NCBI GenBank assembly: GCA_018302185.1
Contig: JAGVZX010000107.1
Coordinates: 1 to 15,743, forward strand
DNA length: 15,743 bases
DNA from: Candidatus Woesearchaeota archaeon
GTDB lineage: Archaea; Nanobdellota; Nanobdellia; Woesearchaeales; UBA10200
Direction of reading: 5' to 3'
Shown here piece by piece: positions 6,053 to 13,122 of the stretch (position 1 is the stretch's first letter; each line of letters starts with the position of its first letter). The notes under the pieces were generated by a model. It was not told the origin of the DNA. It searched no databases and worked only from the letters and a program-made list of their open reading frames with translations. The translations under genes and the position numbers were made by a program.

Positions 6053-6514
6053 TCACTTATCTTCTTTTTTAATAATTAGACTGTGTTCATCCAAGTATAA
6101 CTGAATGTGACGCTTGTTTCTGAAAAAACCGCCTTTTGACTTACGATATAATGTCTTAAAAACAGGCTTCTCTATCAGATTATGTGAAAGTAATGTCTTG
6201 ATGAATAATCTTTGTCGCCTGATCCTGCTTATCCAAGCAGATTTTGCTTCAAGACGAGCGCCTGCCCTGCCTTTTCTGCTACCATGGCTGCGCTGCCTGC
6301 CTTTTCTTTTCTGGCTCCTGACCAGATTAGCATGAGCATTTGAAGTTCCTACAACCTGCTGCTTGACTATAGCACCATCTATGATCAATCCGCGAATATC
6401 TGCCCTCGTGATCGCTTCTTTTATCTCTTTCACGCTATCGTTGTCAAATTTCACTCTTTGCGGAGAGCATTTCAGGATTTCTGATGCCAATCGTTTCTGT
6501 GTTTTTAGGTCCAT
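6053..6514 (-). CDS. rpl19e: Large ribosomal subunit protein eL19
   Basis: A large-subunit protein found only in archaea and eukaryotes. The 153 residues start MDLKTQKRLASEILKCSPQRV, then show the conserved core around ITRADIRGLIIDGAIV and the basic linker KRKGRQRSHGSRKGRAGAR. The long C-terminal helix region follows (WISRIRRQRLFIKTLL and YRKSKGGFFRNKRHIQLYL). Length is normal. The ATG at 6512-6514 has GGTG 6 bases upstream. It lies 28 bases after the eL32 stop and about 46 bases before the leader element of uL18. Confidence 0.97.
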   Translation of the reverse strand: MDLKTQKRLASEILKCSPQRVKFDNDSVKEIKEAITRADIRGLIIDGAIVKQQVVGTSNAHANLVRSQKRKGRQRSHGSRKGRAGARLEAKSAWISRIRRQRLFIKTLLSHNLIEKPVFKTLYRKSKGGFFRNKRHIQLYLDEHSLIIKKEDK

Positions 6515-6542
6515 TTGTTACACCATGATCTTTTAATATAAT

Positions 6543-7184
6543 TTAGTTATTTTTCTGTGTCAATATCTTCTCTTGTTCAGCTATATCCTCTTCTTTTTGT
6601 GTCACTTCTGTTGGCTTGCGATCTTCTTCTGTCAAAACTTTTGAAGCTAACTCATCTTCTTTCTTCTTTTCTTCTTCAGCTTTCTTCTTTGCAATCTCTT
6701 CACGTTCCTTTTGCTTGGTCTCTTTTATCTTTGTTGCTTCCTGTTTTTCCTGCTTTTTCTTGGAATATTTTTCTGTCAATTGCAAGATGCTTTTTTGGAT
6801 ATCCTTATGATTATGATTCAATACTGTAAAGCCTAACTCTGCAGCCTTCTTCAATATCTCAAGGCGTTTTTTATCTCCCAATGTGCCGCTTATCGCAAGA
6901 GAGTGTGTGTTTTTATCAAGTGTTGAAAATTTCCCTAAATTAGTCACTAATGTTATCTGCAAACCATTTTTATCAAGGCCACGAACGTCGCTTGGAGACC
7001 TGAAGCCAGGCATAACTTTTCTTGCTCTGCCCTTTTTCTTAAGACGCATCTTTGAATGCATGCCTGCCGGAAATACCCAACGCTTTCTTATCTTCTTACG
7101 CTTAGTGCTGTCCTGAGGCCTAAAATGAGGGCGCTTAGCATTCATCTTGCTTTTCAGTTCCAGCAATCTTTTTGTTTCTGACAT
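6543..7184 (-). CDS. rpl32e: Large ribosomal subunit protein eL32 with charged C-terminal tail
   Basis: An archaeal/eukaryotic large-subunit protein. The eL32 core occupies about residues 1-130: FRPQDSTKRKKIRKRWVFPAG, HSKMRLKKKGRARKVMPGF, RSPSDVRGL, and the C-terminal fold containing LAISGTLGDKKRLEILKKAAELG. Residues from about 136 to 213 form an almost uninterrupted Lys/Glu/Gln-rich segment expected to be a long charged helix or coiled coil. Many archaeal eL32 proteins are near 130 residues, so the tail is the odd part. The frame is open throughout and the reading frame before the tail is intact, so it is not a frameshift product. Confidence 0.95.
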   Translation of the reverse strand: MSETKRLLELKSKMNAKRPHFRPQDSTKRKKIRKRWVFPAGMHSKMRLKKKGRARKVMPGFRSPSDVRGLDKNGLQITLVTNLGKFSTLDKNTHSLAISGTLGDKKRLEILKKAAELGFTVLNHNHKDIQKSILQLTEKYSKKKQEKQEATKIKETKQKEREEIAKKKAEEEKKKEDELASKVLTEEDRKPTEVTQKEEDIAEQEKILTQKNN

Positions 7185-7249
7185 TTTTATTCACAATTAA
7201 TTTTTGTTTTAGTAGTTTTTTGTTCTTTATATTTAGATTATTATCAAAA

Positions 7250-7798
7250 TCACATTATGCTTTTTCCGTCTTTTACAATTATATATATACCGTCTTGGAA
7301 TATCCTTGTATCGCGATTTCTGATCCTTGTAAGCTGCTCAATCGATGCCGCAGTCTGTGAAACATCTTCAAGCTTATTACCATCAACATAGACCTTATCT
7401 CCTTCTACTTTTACATTTACGCCCTTAATCAGATTAAAAACCCTAGGAATTTTTTCTCCAAGGAAATTCTTGATAATAAATTGACCTTTAGCAACACTGA
7501 CATTCATCGGGAAATGCAAGCTTGCAATCTTAAGCTCATATTCATGGCCTTCTGTGCAGCCTTTGACCATATTTTTAATATGCGATTCAAAGCTGCCAAC
7601 TATGGTCTTCTCGTTTTTAGATGCGTTTTTAGCTTCTACCTTGATTATGTTGCCTTCAAGCATGATCTGAACTTTTTTACTAGGAAGATGCCTAACTACT
7701 TCTCCTTTCTTGCCTTTTAATGTTACATTGTTTTTTATTACAGTAGCAGTAACATCTTTTGGAAGCTCGATTTCCGCAGTTATTGTTTTTTGTTTCAT
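7250..7798 (-). CDS. rpl6: Large ribosomal subunit protein uL6
   Basis: uL6 sits near the sarcin-ricin loop and the GTPase centre of the large subunit. The 182 residues fit the family's two tandem copies of one alpha/beta fold. The first covers ITAEIELPKDVTATVIKNNVTLKGKKGEV. The second contains FLGEKIPR (the family's conserved LGEK-R motif), VKVEGDKVYVDGNKLEDVSQTAASIEQLTRI and the terminal RIFQDGIYIIVKDGK. The ATG at 7796-7798 lacks a clear SD; the gap to uS8 is about 50 bases. Confidence 0.97.
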   Translation of the reverse strand: MKQKTITAEIELPKDVTATVIKNNVTLKGKKGEVVRHLPSKKVQIMLEGNIIKVEAKNASKNEKTIVGSFESHIKNMVKGCTEGHEYELKIASLHFPMNVSVAKGQFIIKNFLGEKIPRVFNLIKGVNVKVEGDKVYVDGNKLEDVSQTAASIEQLTRIRNRDTRIFQDGIYIIVKDGKSIM

Positions 7799-7847
7799 TT
7801 TTAGCGTGATTTTTTGAGTTGTTTAATTATTGTTTTTTGTCATATAC

Positions 7848-8240
7848 TCAGTAGACAAATGCCATCAATCTACCGCCTAACTTTTTCTTTTTTGCTTCGT
7901 TATGAGTAAGTATGCCTTGACTGGTCGATACAAATAAATACCCAAAACCTTTTGCAGGCAGATATCTCTTCTCATATCTTTCATAATCTGCAAGCTTCAC
8001 AGAATATCTTGGCTTTATGACTCCACACTTATTTATGTTGCCAAGCAGATTAACTTTCAGCAATGTTCCCCTTGAATCAGGTATCTCTTCATACTCGCCG
8101 ATATAATTATTATCTTTCATCGCATTAAAGATATTTTTCATCAATTTAGAGGAAAATTTAAGGTAACATTCCTTATTGCCAATGAGTTCAGCATTTGATA
8201 TCTTTGAAAATGCTGCGCCAAGCGGATCGTTTAATGCCAT
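7848..8240 (-). CDS. rps8: Small ribosomal subunit protein uS8
   Basis: uS8 binds the central domain of 16S rRNA; in bacteria its relative also represses the spc operon by binding a leader hairpin. The 130 residues match archaeal uS8: MALNDPLGAAFSKISNAE at the start, EEIPDSRGTLLKVNLLGNINKCGVIKPRY, and the C-terminal GFGYLFVSTSQGILTHNEA. The ATG at 8238-8240 is chosen because GGTGA lies just upstream and the family begins here. The open frame upstream (36 more codons) passes through the leader element and is excluded. Confidence 0.97.
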   Translation of the reverse strand: MALNDPLGAAFSKISNAELIGNKECYLKFSSKLMKNIFNAMKDNNYIGEYEEIPDSRGTLLKVNLLGNINKCGVIKPRYSVKLADYERYEKRYLPAKGFGYLFVSTSQGILTHNEAKKKKLGGRLMAFVY

Positions 8241-8262
8241 TTTTTCACCATTAGTTTGTTCT

Positions 8263-8349
8263 AACCTTTTGCTTCGCAAAAGTTTAATCAAACCATCGTA
8301 ATGTCTCGCTTTGCTCGACATTACAACTCTTTGATTAAGTTCTTGCAAA
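8263..8349 (-). promoter_or_regulatory. Structured leader element, copy before uS8 (without distal SD)
   Basis: The P2 hairpin pairs 8298-8305 with 8317-8324 around the apex GAGCAAAGCGA, and the 3' hairpin CTTTTGC-GAA-GCAAAAG is intact. P1 is kept over 12 of 14 pairs, including one G-U. Unlike the other five copies, this one ends 22 bases before the start codon, the gene has an ordinary SD (GGTGA) in that space, and no GGAGG lies at the distal end. It shows which part of the element is conserved apart from the SD. Confidence 0.75.
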
Positions 8350-8408
8350 TTTTATTTGATTGTTTTTGTTTTATTTTTTATGATTAGTTTGTTTTTATTT
8401 GTTTGACT

Positions 8409-8583
8409 CTAACTATATTTCTTAAATCCTATCTGTGTTGCAATGTCCCTAGCAGCGCTTGCATTTTCTCAATGAAATGCCGCATGACCTAGGCTTTGGA
8501 GCATTATGCTTGATATATTTCTTAAGCTTTGCAGGCTTAACCCTAAGCTGCTTGAAAACTTTCCTATAATCGCTATAAGTCAT
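8409..8583 (-). pseudogene. rps14: Small ribosomal subunit protein uS14, broken by an internal deletion and frameshift
   Basis: uS14 is a zinc-ribbon protein of the small-subunit head. The ATG (8581-8583) overlaps the uL5 TGA by four bases, as expected for coupled translation. The first frame gives 44 residues (MTYSDYRKVFKQLRVKP..., ending ISLRKCKRC) and then TAG at 8449-8451. The normal C-terminus, ARDIATQIGFKKYS, is present in the next frame at 8409-8453. Compared with archaeal uS14, about 20 residues are missing between KRC and RD, including the second Cys-x2-Cys of the zinc site. One base remains between the last Cys codon and the Arg codon, so about 59 bases are lost and the frame shifts. 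It may be a real lesion or an assembly collapse between the two similar Cys motifs. Confidence 0.85.
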
Positions 8584-9125
8584 TTTTCTCCCTCTTGTTC
8601 GCTCTCAAATTTAACTTTGAATCTGGACCTCATAAATTCAATAGCTTCTTCTTTTGTGATGCGATGTTTAGGCGGAATCTTTTTCTGCTGCAATCGTCTT
8701 TTCTTGATCCTGAAGCCTGGCCTTTCAAGGGTGACTGAAACTTGCAATCCAAGCACGCCTATCTCAGGATCATATTTTGCATCCCTGATATCAATATATT
8801 CAGGAACCCCAAATGAAAGGTTTCCCTGATCATCAAACTGATCTTTATCCAACTGATAATCTTTAGCGTCTAATGTGCGAGAGAGCAGGTCAACTGCCTT
8901 GTCTTTTCGCAAAGTCACCATGCAGCCTATAGGCAAGCCTGGCCTTAATCCCCATGCAGCTATTCTTTTTTGAGTCAAGGTCTTGACAGGAACCCTGCCT
9001 GTAAGGTTTTTCAATAGCTTAACGCCTTTCTCAAGGACATTCTGGTCTTTACCTGCACCTATGTTTAAGGTAACCTTCTCTACCCTGATTTCACGCATCG
9101 GATGCAATGTTTGTGATGATGTCAT
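8580..9125 (-). CDS. rpl5: Large ribosomal subunit protein uL5
   Basis: uL5 contacts 5S rRNA and the P-site tRNA in the central protuberance. The 181 residues show the archaeal pattern: MREIRVEKVTLNIGAG, LLKNLTGRVPVKTLTQKRIAAWGLRPGLPIGCMVTLR, FGVPEYIDI, and GVLGLQVSVTLERPGFRIKKRR. The tail is acidic. The ATG is at 9123-9125; a later ATG (MREIRVEK) would remove nine residues and cannot be fully excluded. The stop codon overlaps the uS14 start by four bases. It lies 37 bases after eS4. Confidence 0.97.
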   Translation of the reverse strand: MTSSQTLHPMREIRVEKVTLNIGAGKDQNVLEKGVKLLKNLTGRVPVKTLTQKRIAAWGLRPGLPIGCMVTLRKDKAVDLLSRTLDAKDYQLDKDQFDDQGNLSFGVPEYIDIRDAKYDPEIGVLGLQVSVTLERPGFRIKKRRLQQKKIPPKHRITKEEAIEFMRSRFKVKFESEQEGEK

Positions 9126-9162
9126 TTTAGATCATTATTCCTTTGAATTTATTTTCGATTTT

Positions 9163-9864
9163 TTATTTTGATAATTTTTCAACTGAATTTAATGCTATCT
9201 TGTCTTTGCCGACTGCAAATGCATATTTTCTTAATGTCTCGAAAACTGAGCCATCTTTTGAGCGCAGAGAAATCTTTTCTCCACTAATCGTCTCTGCAGT
9301 ATGAATCTCGCCAATATGCTTGCCGCCCATAAGATATATTTTTGAGCCTTTTTCAAGAGCTATTTTCTCAGTTATTTTCTGGCTTGGAATTTCCAGCAAC
9401 AAAACATCTCCTGTCTTGTAACCTGCTTTATCAACTAAAATATTTCTGCCGTCGATCAAGTTAAGCTGAGTTTTGCCTTTTACCAGGCTTTTGCCTATAA
9501 CTTTTGATAGCTTAATCTTTGATTCAGATGCCTCTATCTTAACAGCTGTGATAAACCCATTATTGTTTAGCAAGACACGATATGCATCTTTTGAATTTGT
9601 AAATGAGAGTACATCCATAAAACCGATTATAGAGCGCTCATCAATAACTTTTTTGCCATCTATGGAAACGCCTGTCTTGATTATCTCTCTAACCTCTCTG
9701 CTGGTATTTGCAAGCTTTAATAGCTCTTTGATAACTACATTCAAAGGCATGCCAAACTTATATGAATGTGCACCCGGCCTTGCTTTAGTGATATAAGCAG
9801 TAAGCTTTCTCTCAACAGGCCAAGATCTTGGCGCTGCCATCCGTTTCATGTGATCCTTTCCCAT
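9163..9864 (-). CDS. rps4e: Small ribosomal subunit protein eS4
   Basis: An archaeal/eukaryotic small-subunit protein. The 233 residues begin with the family signature MGKDHMKRMAAPRSWPVERK. An S4-type RNA-binding segment follows at about 40-85 (LNVVIKELLKLANTSREVRE, then GVSIDGKKVIDERSIIGFMD). A KOW-like segment lies near the C-terminus (about 175-205, KGSKIYLMGGKHIGEIHTAE). Length is close to normal for archaea. The ATG at 9862-9864 directly follows the leader element; the usual SD position is taken by that element's 3' hairpin. Confidence 0.97.
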   Translation of the reverse strand: MGKDHMKRMAAPRSWPVERKLTAYITKARPGAHSYKFGMPLNVVIKELLKLANTSREVREIIKTGVSIDGKKVIDERSIIGFMDVLSFTNSKDAYRVLLNNNGFITAVKIEASESKIKLSKVIGKSLVKGKTQLNLIDGRNILVDKAGYKTGDVLLLEIPSQKITEKIALEKGSKIYLMGGKHIGEIHTAETISGEKISLRSKDGSVFETLRKYAFAVGKDKIALNSVEKLSK

Positions 9865-9960
9865 AAACTTTTACTGCGTAAAAGTTTAATCAAACCATCG
9901 AGGTGTTTCGCTTCGCTCAACACCGCAACTCTTTGGTTAAACTTTTTGCGTGCCTCCCTT
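9865..9960 (-). promoter_or_regulatory. Structured leader element, copy before eS4 (overlaps end of uL24)
   Basis: This copy gives the best covariation. P2 pairs 9900-9907 with 9919-9926: its core GGTGTT/AACACC replaces AATGTC/GACATT, so three pairs have changed on both sides. The apex is GAGCGAAGCGA. The 3' hairpin is TTTTAC-GCA-GTAAAA, where A-U replaces G-C. The SD-like GGGAGG (9953-9958) lies inside the last codons of uL24, and the uL24 stop (9937-9939) falls within the 5' strand of P1. Confidence 0.82.
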
Positions 9961-10350
9961 TGATTTAGTGTTTTTATTATCCTTATTTTTCAATCGTTTT
10001 TTGTCATCTAAATTCAGCTCTAACAACATTAAATTTGAAGCATGGACAGGGTATTTAGCTTTTGAGCCGTCTTTTTTTATAAGCTCTACACCAGTAACAT
10101 AGGCTTTTGCTTTTTTTGAGTCTATCTCCTCAATCTTCCCAACAGTTTTCTTAAACTGACCACGCATGACCTTTACCTTATCACCAACTCTTGCAATTAT
10201 TGACCTTAAGCCATATTGCTTGCGAAGCTCTTTTGAGAGATGAGCGCTGACAAACTTATGCCTCAAGTGAAGCATAATGTTATACCTATACTTACGCTGC
10301 TTTCTAGGCTGCTTACTTGAAACCCATGATCTTGAAAATTGCGATTTCAT
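9937..10350 (-). CDS. rpl24: Large ribosomal subunit protein uL24
   Basis: uL24 is an early assembly protein of the large subunit near the peptide exit. The 137 residues follow the archaeal pattern: SRSWVSSKQPRKQRKYRYN, LHLRHKFVSAHLSKELRKQYG, then the KOW motif VRVGDKVKVMRGQFKKTVGKIEEID-like stretch at about residues 52-76. A lysine/asparagine-rich tail follows. The last codons (GGTQKV, stop) carry the SD-like bases and part of the P1 stem of the eS4 leader, so translation of uL24 must unfold that leader. The ATG at 10348-10350 lies 11 bases after the uL14 stop, with GAGGA in between. Confidence 0.96.
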   Translation of the reverse strand: MKSQFSRSWVSSKQPRKQRKYRYNIMLHLRHKFVSAHLSKELRKQYGLRSIIARVGDKVKVMRGQFKKTVGKIEEIDSKKAKAYVTGVELIKKDGSKAKYPVHASNLMLLELNLDDKKRLKNKDNKNTKSKGGTQKV

Positions 10351-10361
10351 TTTTCATTTCC

Positions 10362-10763
10362 TCATACGATTATACTAGCAACTTTTGCAACAGCTGGCCA
10401 TCTTGAAGCTGCTTCTTTTGCGATTGGGCCTTTGAATATTGTGCCTTTTGGATTGCCTTTGTCATCTTTCAGCACAACAACAGCATTATCTGCAAATTTC
10501 ACTCGCATGCCATCTGTTCTTCTATATTCCTTCTTTTGCCTGACAACAATTGCAAATACAACCTGCTTCCTCATCTCAGGCTTTCCTTTCTTGACACTGC
10601 CCATGACTAAATCACCGACACCGCAAGATGAATACCTATTCTTTACAGTCTTTGCTCCTACCACAGTAAAGATTTTTATAGTCTTTGCTCCGCTATTGTC
10701 ACATACATGAATCTCACATTCTACAGGAAGACATCGTGTAACGTTTGCTTTTATCGGTTGCAT
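10362..10763 (-). CDS. rpl14: Large ribosomal subunit protein uL14
   Basis: uL14 lies at the subunit interface and forms bridges to the small subunit. The 133 residues include CDNSGAKTIKIFTVVG, the well-known family signature near the start. They continue with VGDLVMGSVKKGKPEMRKQVVFAIVVRQKKEYRR, RVKFADNAVVVLKDDKGNPKGTIFKGP and the C-terminal KEAASRWPAVAKVASIIV. Length is normal for archaea. The gene starts 2 bases after the uS17 stop. Confidence 0.98.
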   Translation of the reverse strand: MQPIKANVTRCLPVECEIHVCDNSGAKTIKIFTVVGAKTVKNRYSSCGVGDLVMGSVKKGKPEMRKQVVFAIVVRQKKEYRRTDGMRVKFADNAVVVLKDDKGNPKGTIFKGPIAKEAASRWPAVAKVASIIV

Positions 10764-10765
10764 TT

Positions 10766-11221
10766 TTATTGCTCTTCTTTTTCTTGATCCTTCTCATCTT
10801 TGACAGGCTGAGCAGATTTTTCCTGCTCTTCCTTCTTTGATCTTTCCTTTACTTTTGATGCTGCTAAAGCTTCCATCCTGTCCTGGTATCCGAATACATG
10901 GCCAAGATTCTCAATAACAACAAAATTTTTGGTCTTACTCAAAGGTTTGCAGTTCATTATCCTGACCATATCACCTTCTTTTGCTGCAATGCATTCTGGA
11001 TTATGGACACTTATCTTTGTCTTTCTTTTCTCATAACGCTCAAATTTAGGAAGCTGAGCTCTTCTAGCCCATTCTACAGTAACAGTATTATGGCGCTTTG
11101 CGCTTACAACTGTACCTGTGAACATCATGCCGCGAACGCTTAAGTTGCTGTGATAAGGGCATTTTTTGTCTGCGCATGCCTTCTCTGGCTTTTTTGTCTG
11201 GATGCCGATGCTTGTTTTCAT
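10766..11221 (-). CDS. rps17: Small ribosomal subunit protein uS17
   Basis: uS17 is a 16S rRNA-binding OB-fold protein. The archaeal N-terminal extension has ACADKKCPYHSNLSVRG, with Cys16, Cys21 and His24. It is followed by the OB-fold (MFTGTVVSAKRHNTVTVEWARR, KFERYEKRKTKISVHNP, EGDMVRIMNCKPLSKTKNFVVIE). Residues from about 120 to 151 are a Lys/Glu-rich tail that is longer than usual for the family. GGTGGATC lies upstream of the ATG (11219-11221), a strong SD match. Confidence 0.97.
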   Translation of the reverse strand: MKTSIGIQTKKPEKACADKKCPYHSNLSVRGMMFTGTVVSAKRHNTVTVEWARRAQLPKFERYEKRKTKISVHNPECIAAKEGDMVRIMNCKPLSKTKNFVVIENLGHVFGYQDRMEALAASKVKERSKKEEQEKSAQPVKDEKDQEKEEQ

Positions 11222-11269
11222 TTTTGATCCACCGTGATTTTTCGGTTCATTATTTGTTTTTATTTTGTC

Positions 11270-11506
11270 TTATTTTTTTGGTTTGATCCTTTCGTATGAC
11301 CTTCCTACAATTTCATTTCCGTCAAGTATTTGATTATCATCAATCTTTATTGTGACAAGCGCTTTTAACACTTTTTTGCCGTCGATGTTAAGCAAATTTT
11401 TTGTCTCATCTATGATTATGCCTTTTATGCCGACATATGACTTATTTTTTGAAGCAACAATCTCTGCTTTTTTGCCGATCAGCTCCAAGCGCATTAAAGT
11501 TGCCAT
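11270..11506 (-). CDS. rnp1: RNase P protein component 1 (Rpp29/Pop4 family)
   Basis: This is the archaeal RNase P subunit that works with Rpp21 on the specificity domain of the RNase P RNA during 5' tRNA maturation. The 78 residues carry the Sm-like barrel typical of the family: LMRLELIGKKAEIVASKNKSYVGIKGIIIDETKNLL, then VTIKIDDNQILDGNEIVGRSYERIKPKK. It is at the short end for archaeal Rpp29 (often near 95), with the loss at the N-terminus. Position between SUI1 and uS17 is the conserved archaeal context and supports the call. The start at 11506 has only a weak SD. Confidence 0.9.
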   Translation of the reverse strand: MATLMRLELIGKKAEIVASKNKSYVGIKGIIIDETKNLLNIDGKKVLKALVTIKIDDNQILDGNEIVGRSYERIKPKK

Positions 11507-11541
11507 TTGATGCTATTATGTTTTTTAGGTGTTGTTGTTAG

Positions 11542-11850
11542 TTATCTTACTTCGATTGTTTCAGGTAAAAACCCAAGCTCGACCAAAAACTTCCTTACTT
11601 TTGACTTATGATCGCCTTGAAGCTCAATCTTGCCGTCTTTCTCTGTGCCGCCGCACGCAAACTGGCTCTTGAGTTTTTTGCATAAATCCTTGATGTCGAT
11701 CTCTTTGGTATCTATGCCTTGAATGGAAGTATAGTATTTGTTGAATTTCTTTTTCACCAAACTTACGATGATCTTTTGGCTTTCTTTAGCAATTGTCTCG
11801 CAAACACAAAGTTCCTTAGGCAATCCGCAATCAGCACATACTTCACCCAT
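11542..11850 (-). CDS. Translation initiation factor aIF1 (SUI1 family)
   Basis: SUI1/eIF1 proteins monitor start-codon selection on the small subunit. The 102 residues start with a short cysteine cluster (C5, C8, C15, C17 in VCADCGLPKELCVCE) likely to bind zinc, as in archaeal relatives. The SUI1 fold follows from about residue 24 to the end: KFNKYYTSIQGID, KDLCKKLKSQFACGGTEKDGKIELQGDH, VRKFLVELGF. GGAGGA lies upstream of the ATG (11848-11850). It sits between uL29 and the RNase P gene, the normal archaeal arrangement. The 3' neighbour starts 36 bases on. Confidence 0.95.
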   Translation of the reverse strand: MGEVCADCGLPKELCVCETIAKESQKIIVSLVKKKFNKYYTSIQGIDTKEIDIKDLCKKLKSQFACGGTEKDGKIELQGDHKSKVRKFLVELGFLPETIEVR

Positions 11851-11948
11851 TATTTTTAGTTCCTCCTTCTGATGGTATAGTCTTGTTTTTTTATGTTATT
11901 AATGTTTTATTAGTTTTTAGCAGTTATTGGCTATTTTATATGCAAACA

Positions 11949-12173
11949 TTATTTAGCCACTTGTTTTGGCTCCTGCAATTCTTTCTCCCTTAAGACTGTG
12001 CAGATCCTTGCAATATCTTTTTTAGCTGTCCTTATCTTGCCTGCGCTTTTTGGAGTGGTGCCACGAGCTATCTGGGCATTATCCTTCATCAATTCTTTCT
12101 TCAGTTCTGATAACTTATTTTTTAAGTCAGCTGAATTTAAGCTTTTCAATTCTTTATATTTTAGCGCCGTCAT
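11949..12173 (-). CDS. rpl29: Large ribosomal subunit protein uL29
   Basis: uL29 is a small helical-hairpin protein near the peptide exit, where targeting factors dock. The 74 residues show the two-helix pattern: LKYKELKSLNSADLKNKLSELKKELMKDNAQIA, then the turn GTTPKSAGKIRTAKKDIARICTVLREKE. The archaeal family has the same loop. Length is normal. The ATG is at 12171-12173, about 60 bases after the uS3 stop; the intervening sequence is T-rich without a clear element. Confidence 0.95.
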   Translation of the reverse strand: MTALKYKELKSLNSADLKNKLSELKKELMKDNAQIARGTTPKSAGKIRTAKKDIARICTVLREKELQEPKQVAK

Positions 12174-12232
12174 TGTCGTGTTTTTTGTCGTTTCTTTAAA
12201 CGTTTTTTGATTATATGTTTTTTATTAGTTTT

Positions 12233-13075
12233 TTATTCTGAAGCTTGATCTGCTGTCTCTTTTGAACTATCATCTGTCTTTTCTGTTGCATCAGATGATT
12301 TAACATCTTCTTCCTTGCTTTTTGATGCTTTAGCAACGCGCTTTTTTCTTGGCTTTTTCTCTTTTTTATCTTCTGATTCCTGTGAAGCTTCTTGTGATGA
12401 AGCAATTTCTTCTGCAGCTGCTTTTTCTGATTCTTTAGATGACTTTGCTGTCGAGGCAGTAGCTTCTTGCTGAAGTTGATTATCATCTTTGATCGAGATA
12501 TCATCAGGCAAGACCAGATTTGGCGGCATTATCCTGACTTGTATGCCCACAGTGCCAGATTTTAACTGTGCAAAAGCATAAGCTGAACTGATCTCAGTGG
12601 CTGATTGTCCGCATTTTTTCAGATAACCCTGGTAAAATCTCCATCTTTTTGCACGCGCACTTGGTATTTTTCCAGAGACAAGTATCTCTATGCCTAAAGC
12701 TCCTGCACCCGTAACATCTGTCATTATCTTATGGCCAATGCCTTTGAACTTGGTTGTTCCGAATCTCTCCAAACTGCTTGCAATCATTTCAGCGACAATA
12801 TTTGCATCTAGGAATACATTCTCAACTTCATTTATCTCGATCTGAGGATTTGTCAAGTCAAATTTCTTTTTCAAAGTTCTTGTCAGATCTTTGATATTAG
12901 CGCCTTTTCTTCCGACGATCAATCCAGGACGAGAAGCGTAAATAACTATCTTCTCACCTAAAGGAGTCTTAAGCATCTTAGTATGACTATGGCCAACTCT
13001 CTTCAAAGTATTTCCTATAAATTCCTGAATCTGGAATTCCTTAAGTTTCTGTGTTACAAATTGTCTTTCAATCAT
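12233..13075 (-). CDS. rps3: Small ribosomal subunit protein uS3 with low-complexity C-terminal tail
   Basis: uS3 lines the mRNA entry channel of the small subunit. With the ATG at 13073-13075 it has 280 residues. MIERQFVTQKLKEFQIQEFI leads into a type II KH domain with the GRKG loop at about 55-58 (PGLIVGRKGANI). The C-terminal domain shows GALGIEILVSGKIPSARAKRWRFYQGYLKKCG and GTVGIQVRIMPP. From about 197 to 280 the protein is a Ser/Ala/Glu/Lys-rich tail expected to be disordered. A GTG three codons upstream is possible, but its GTGA fits better as the SD of the ATG. Confidence 0.96.
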   Translation of the reverse strand: MIERQFVTQKLKEFQIQEFIGNTLKRVGHSHTKMLKTPLGEKIVIYASRPGLIVGRKGANIKDLTRTLKKKFDLTNPQIEINEVENVFLDANIVAEMIASSLERFGTTKFKGIGHKIMTDVTGAGALGIEILVSGKIPSARAKRWRFYQGYLKKCGQSATEISSAYAFAQLKSGTVGIQVRIMPPNLVLPDDISIKDDNQLQQEATASTAKSSKESEKAAAEEIASSQEASQESEDKKEKKPRKKRVAKASKSKEEDVKSSDATEKTDDSSKETADQASE

Positions 13076-13122
13076 AGCAATCACGTTTATGTTTTGATTA
13101 TTTAATCATTGATTTTTATCTT

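Noticed and set aside
8241..8348. N-terminal extension of uS8 by 36 residues
   Set aside because: Same leader element. The family start MALNDPLG has its own SD (GGTGA) directly upstream.
12211..12504. Lys/Gln-rich 97-residue frame near the end of uS3
   Set aside because: It is the uS3 low-complexity tail read in another frame; composition follows from the Ser/Glu/Lys codons of uS3.
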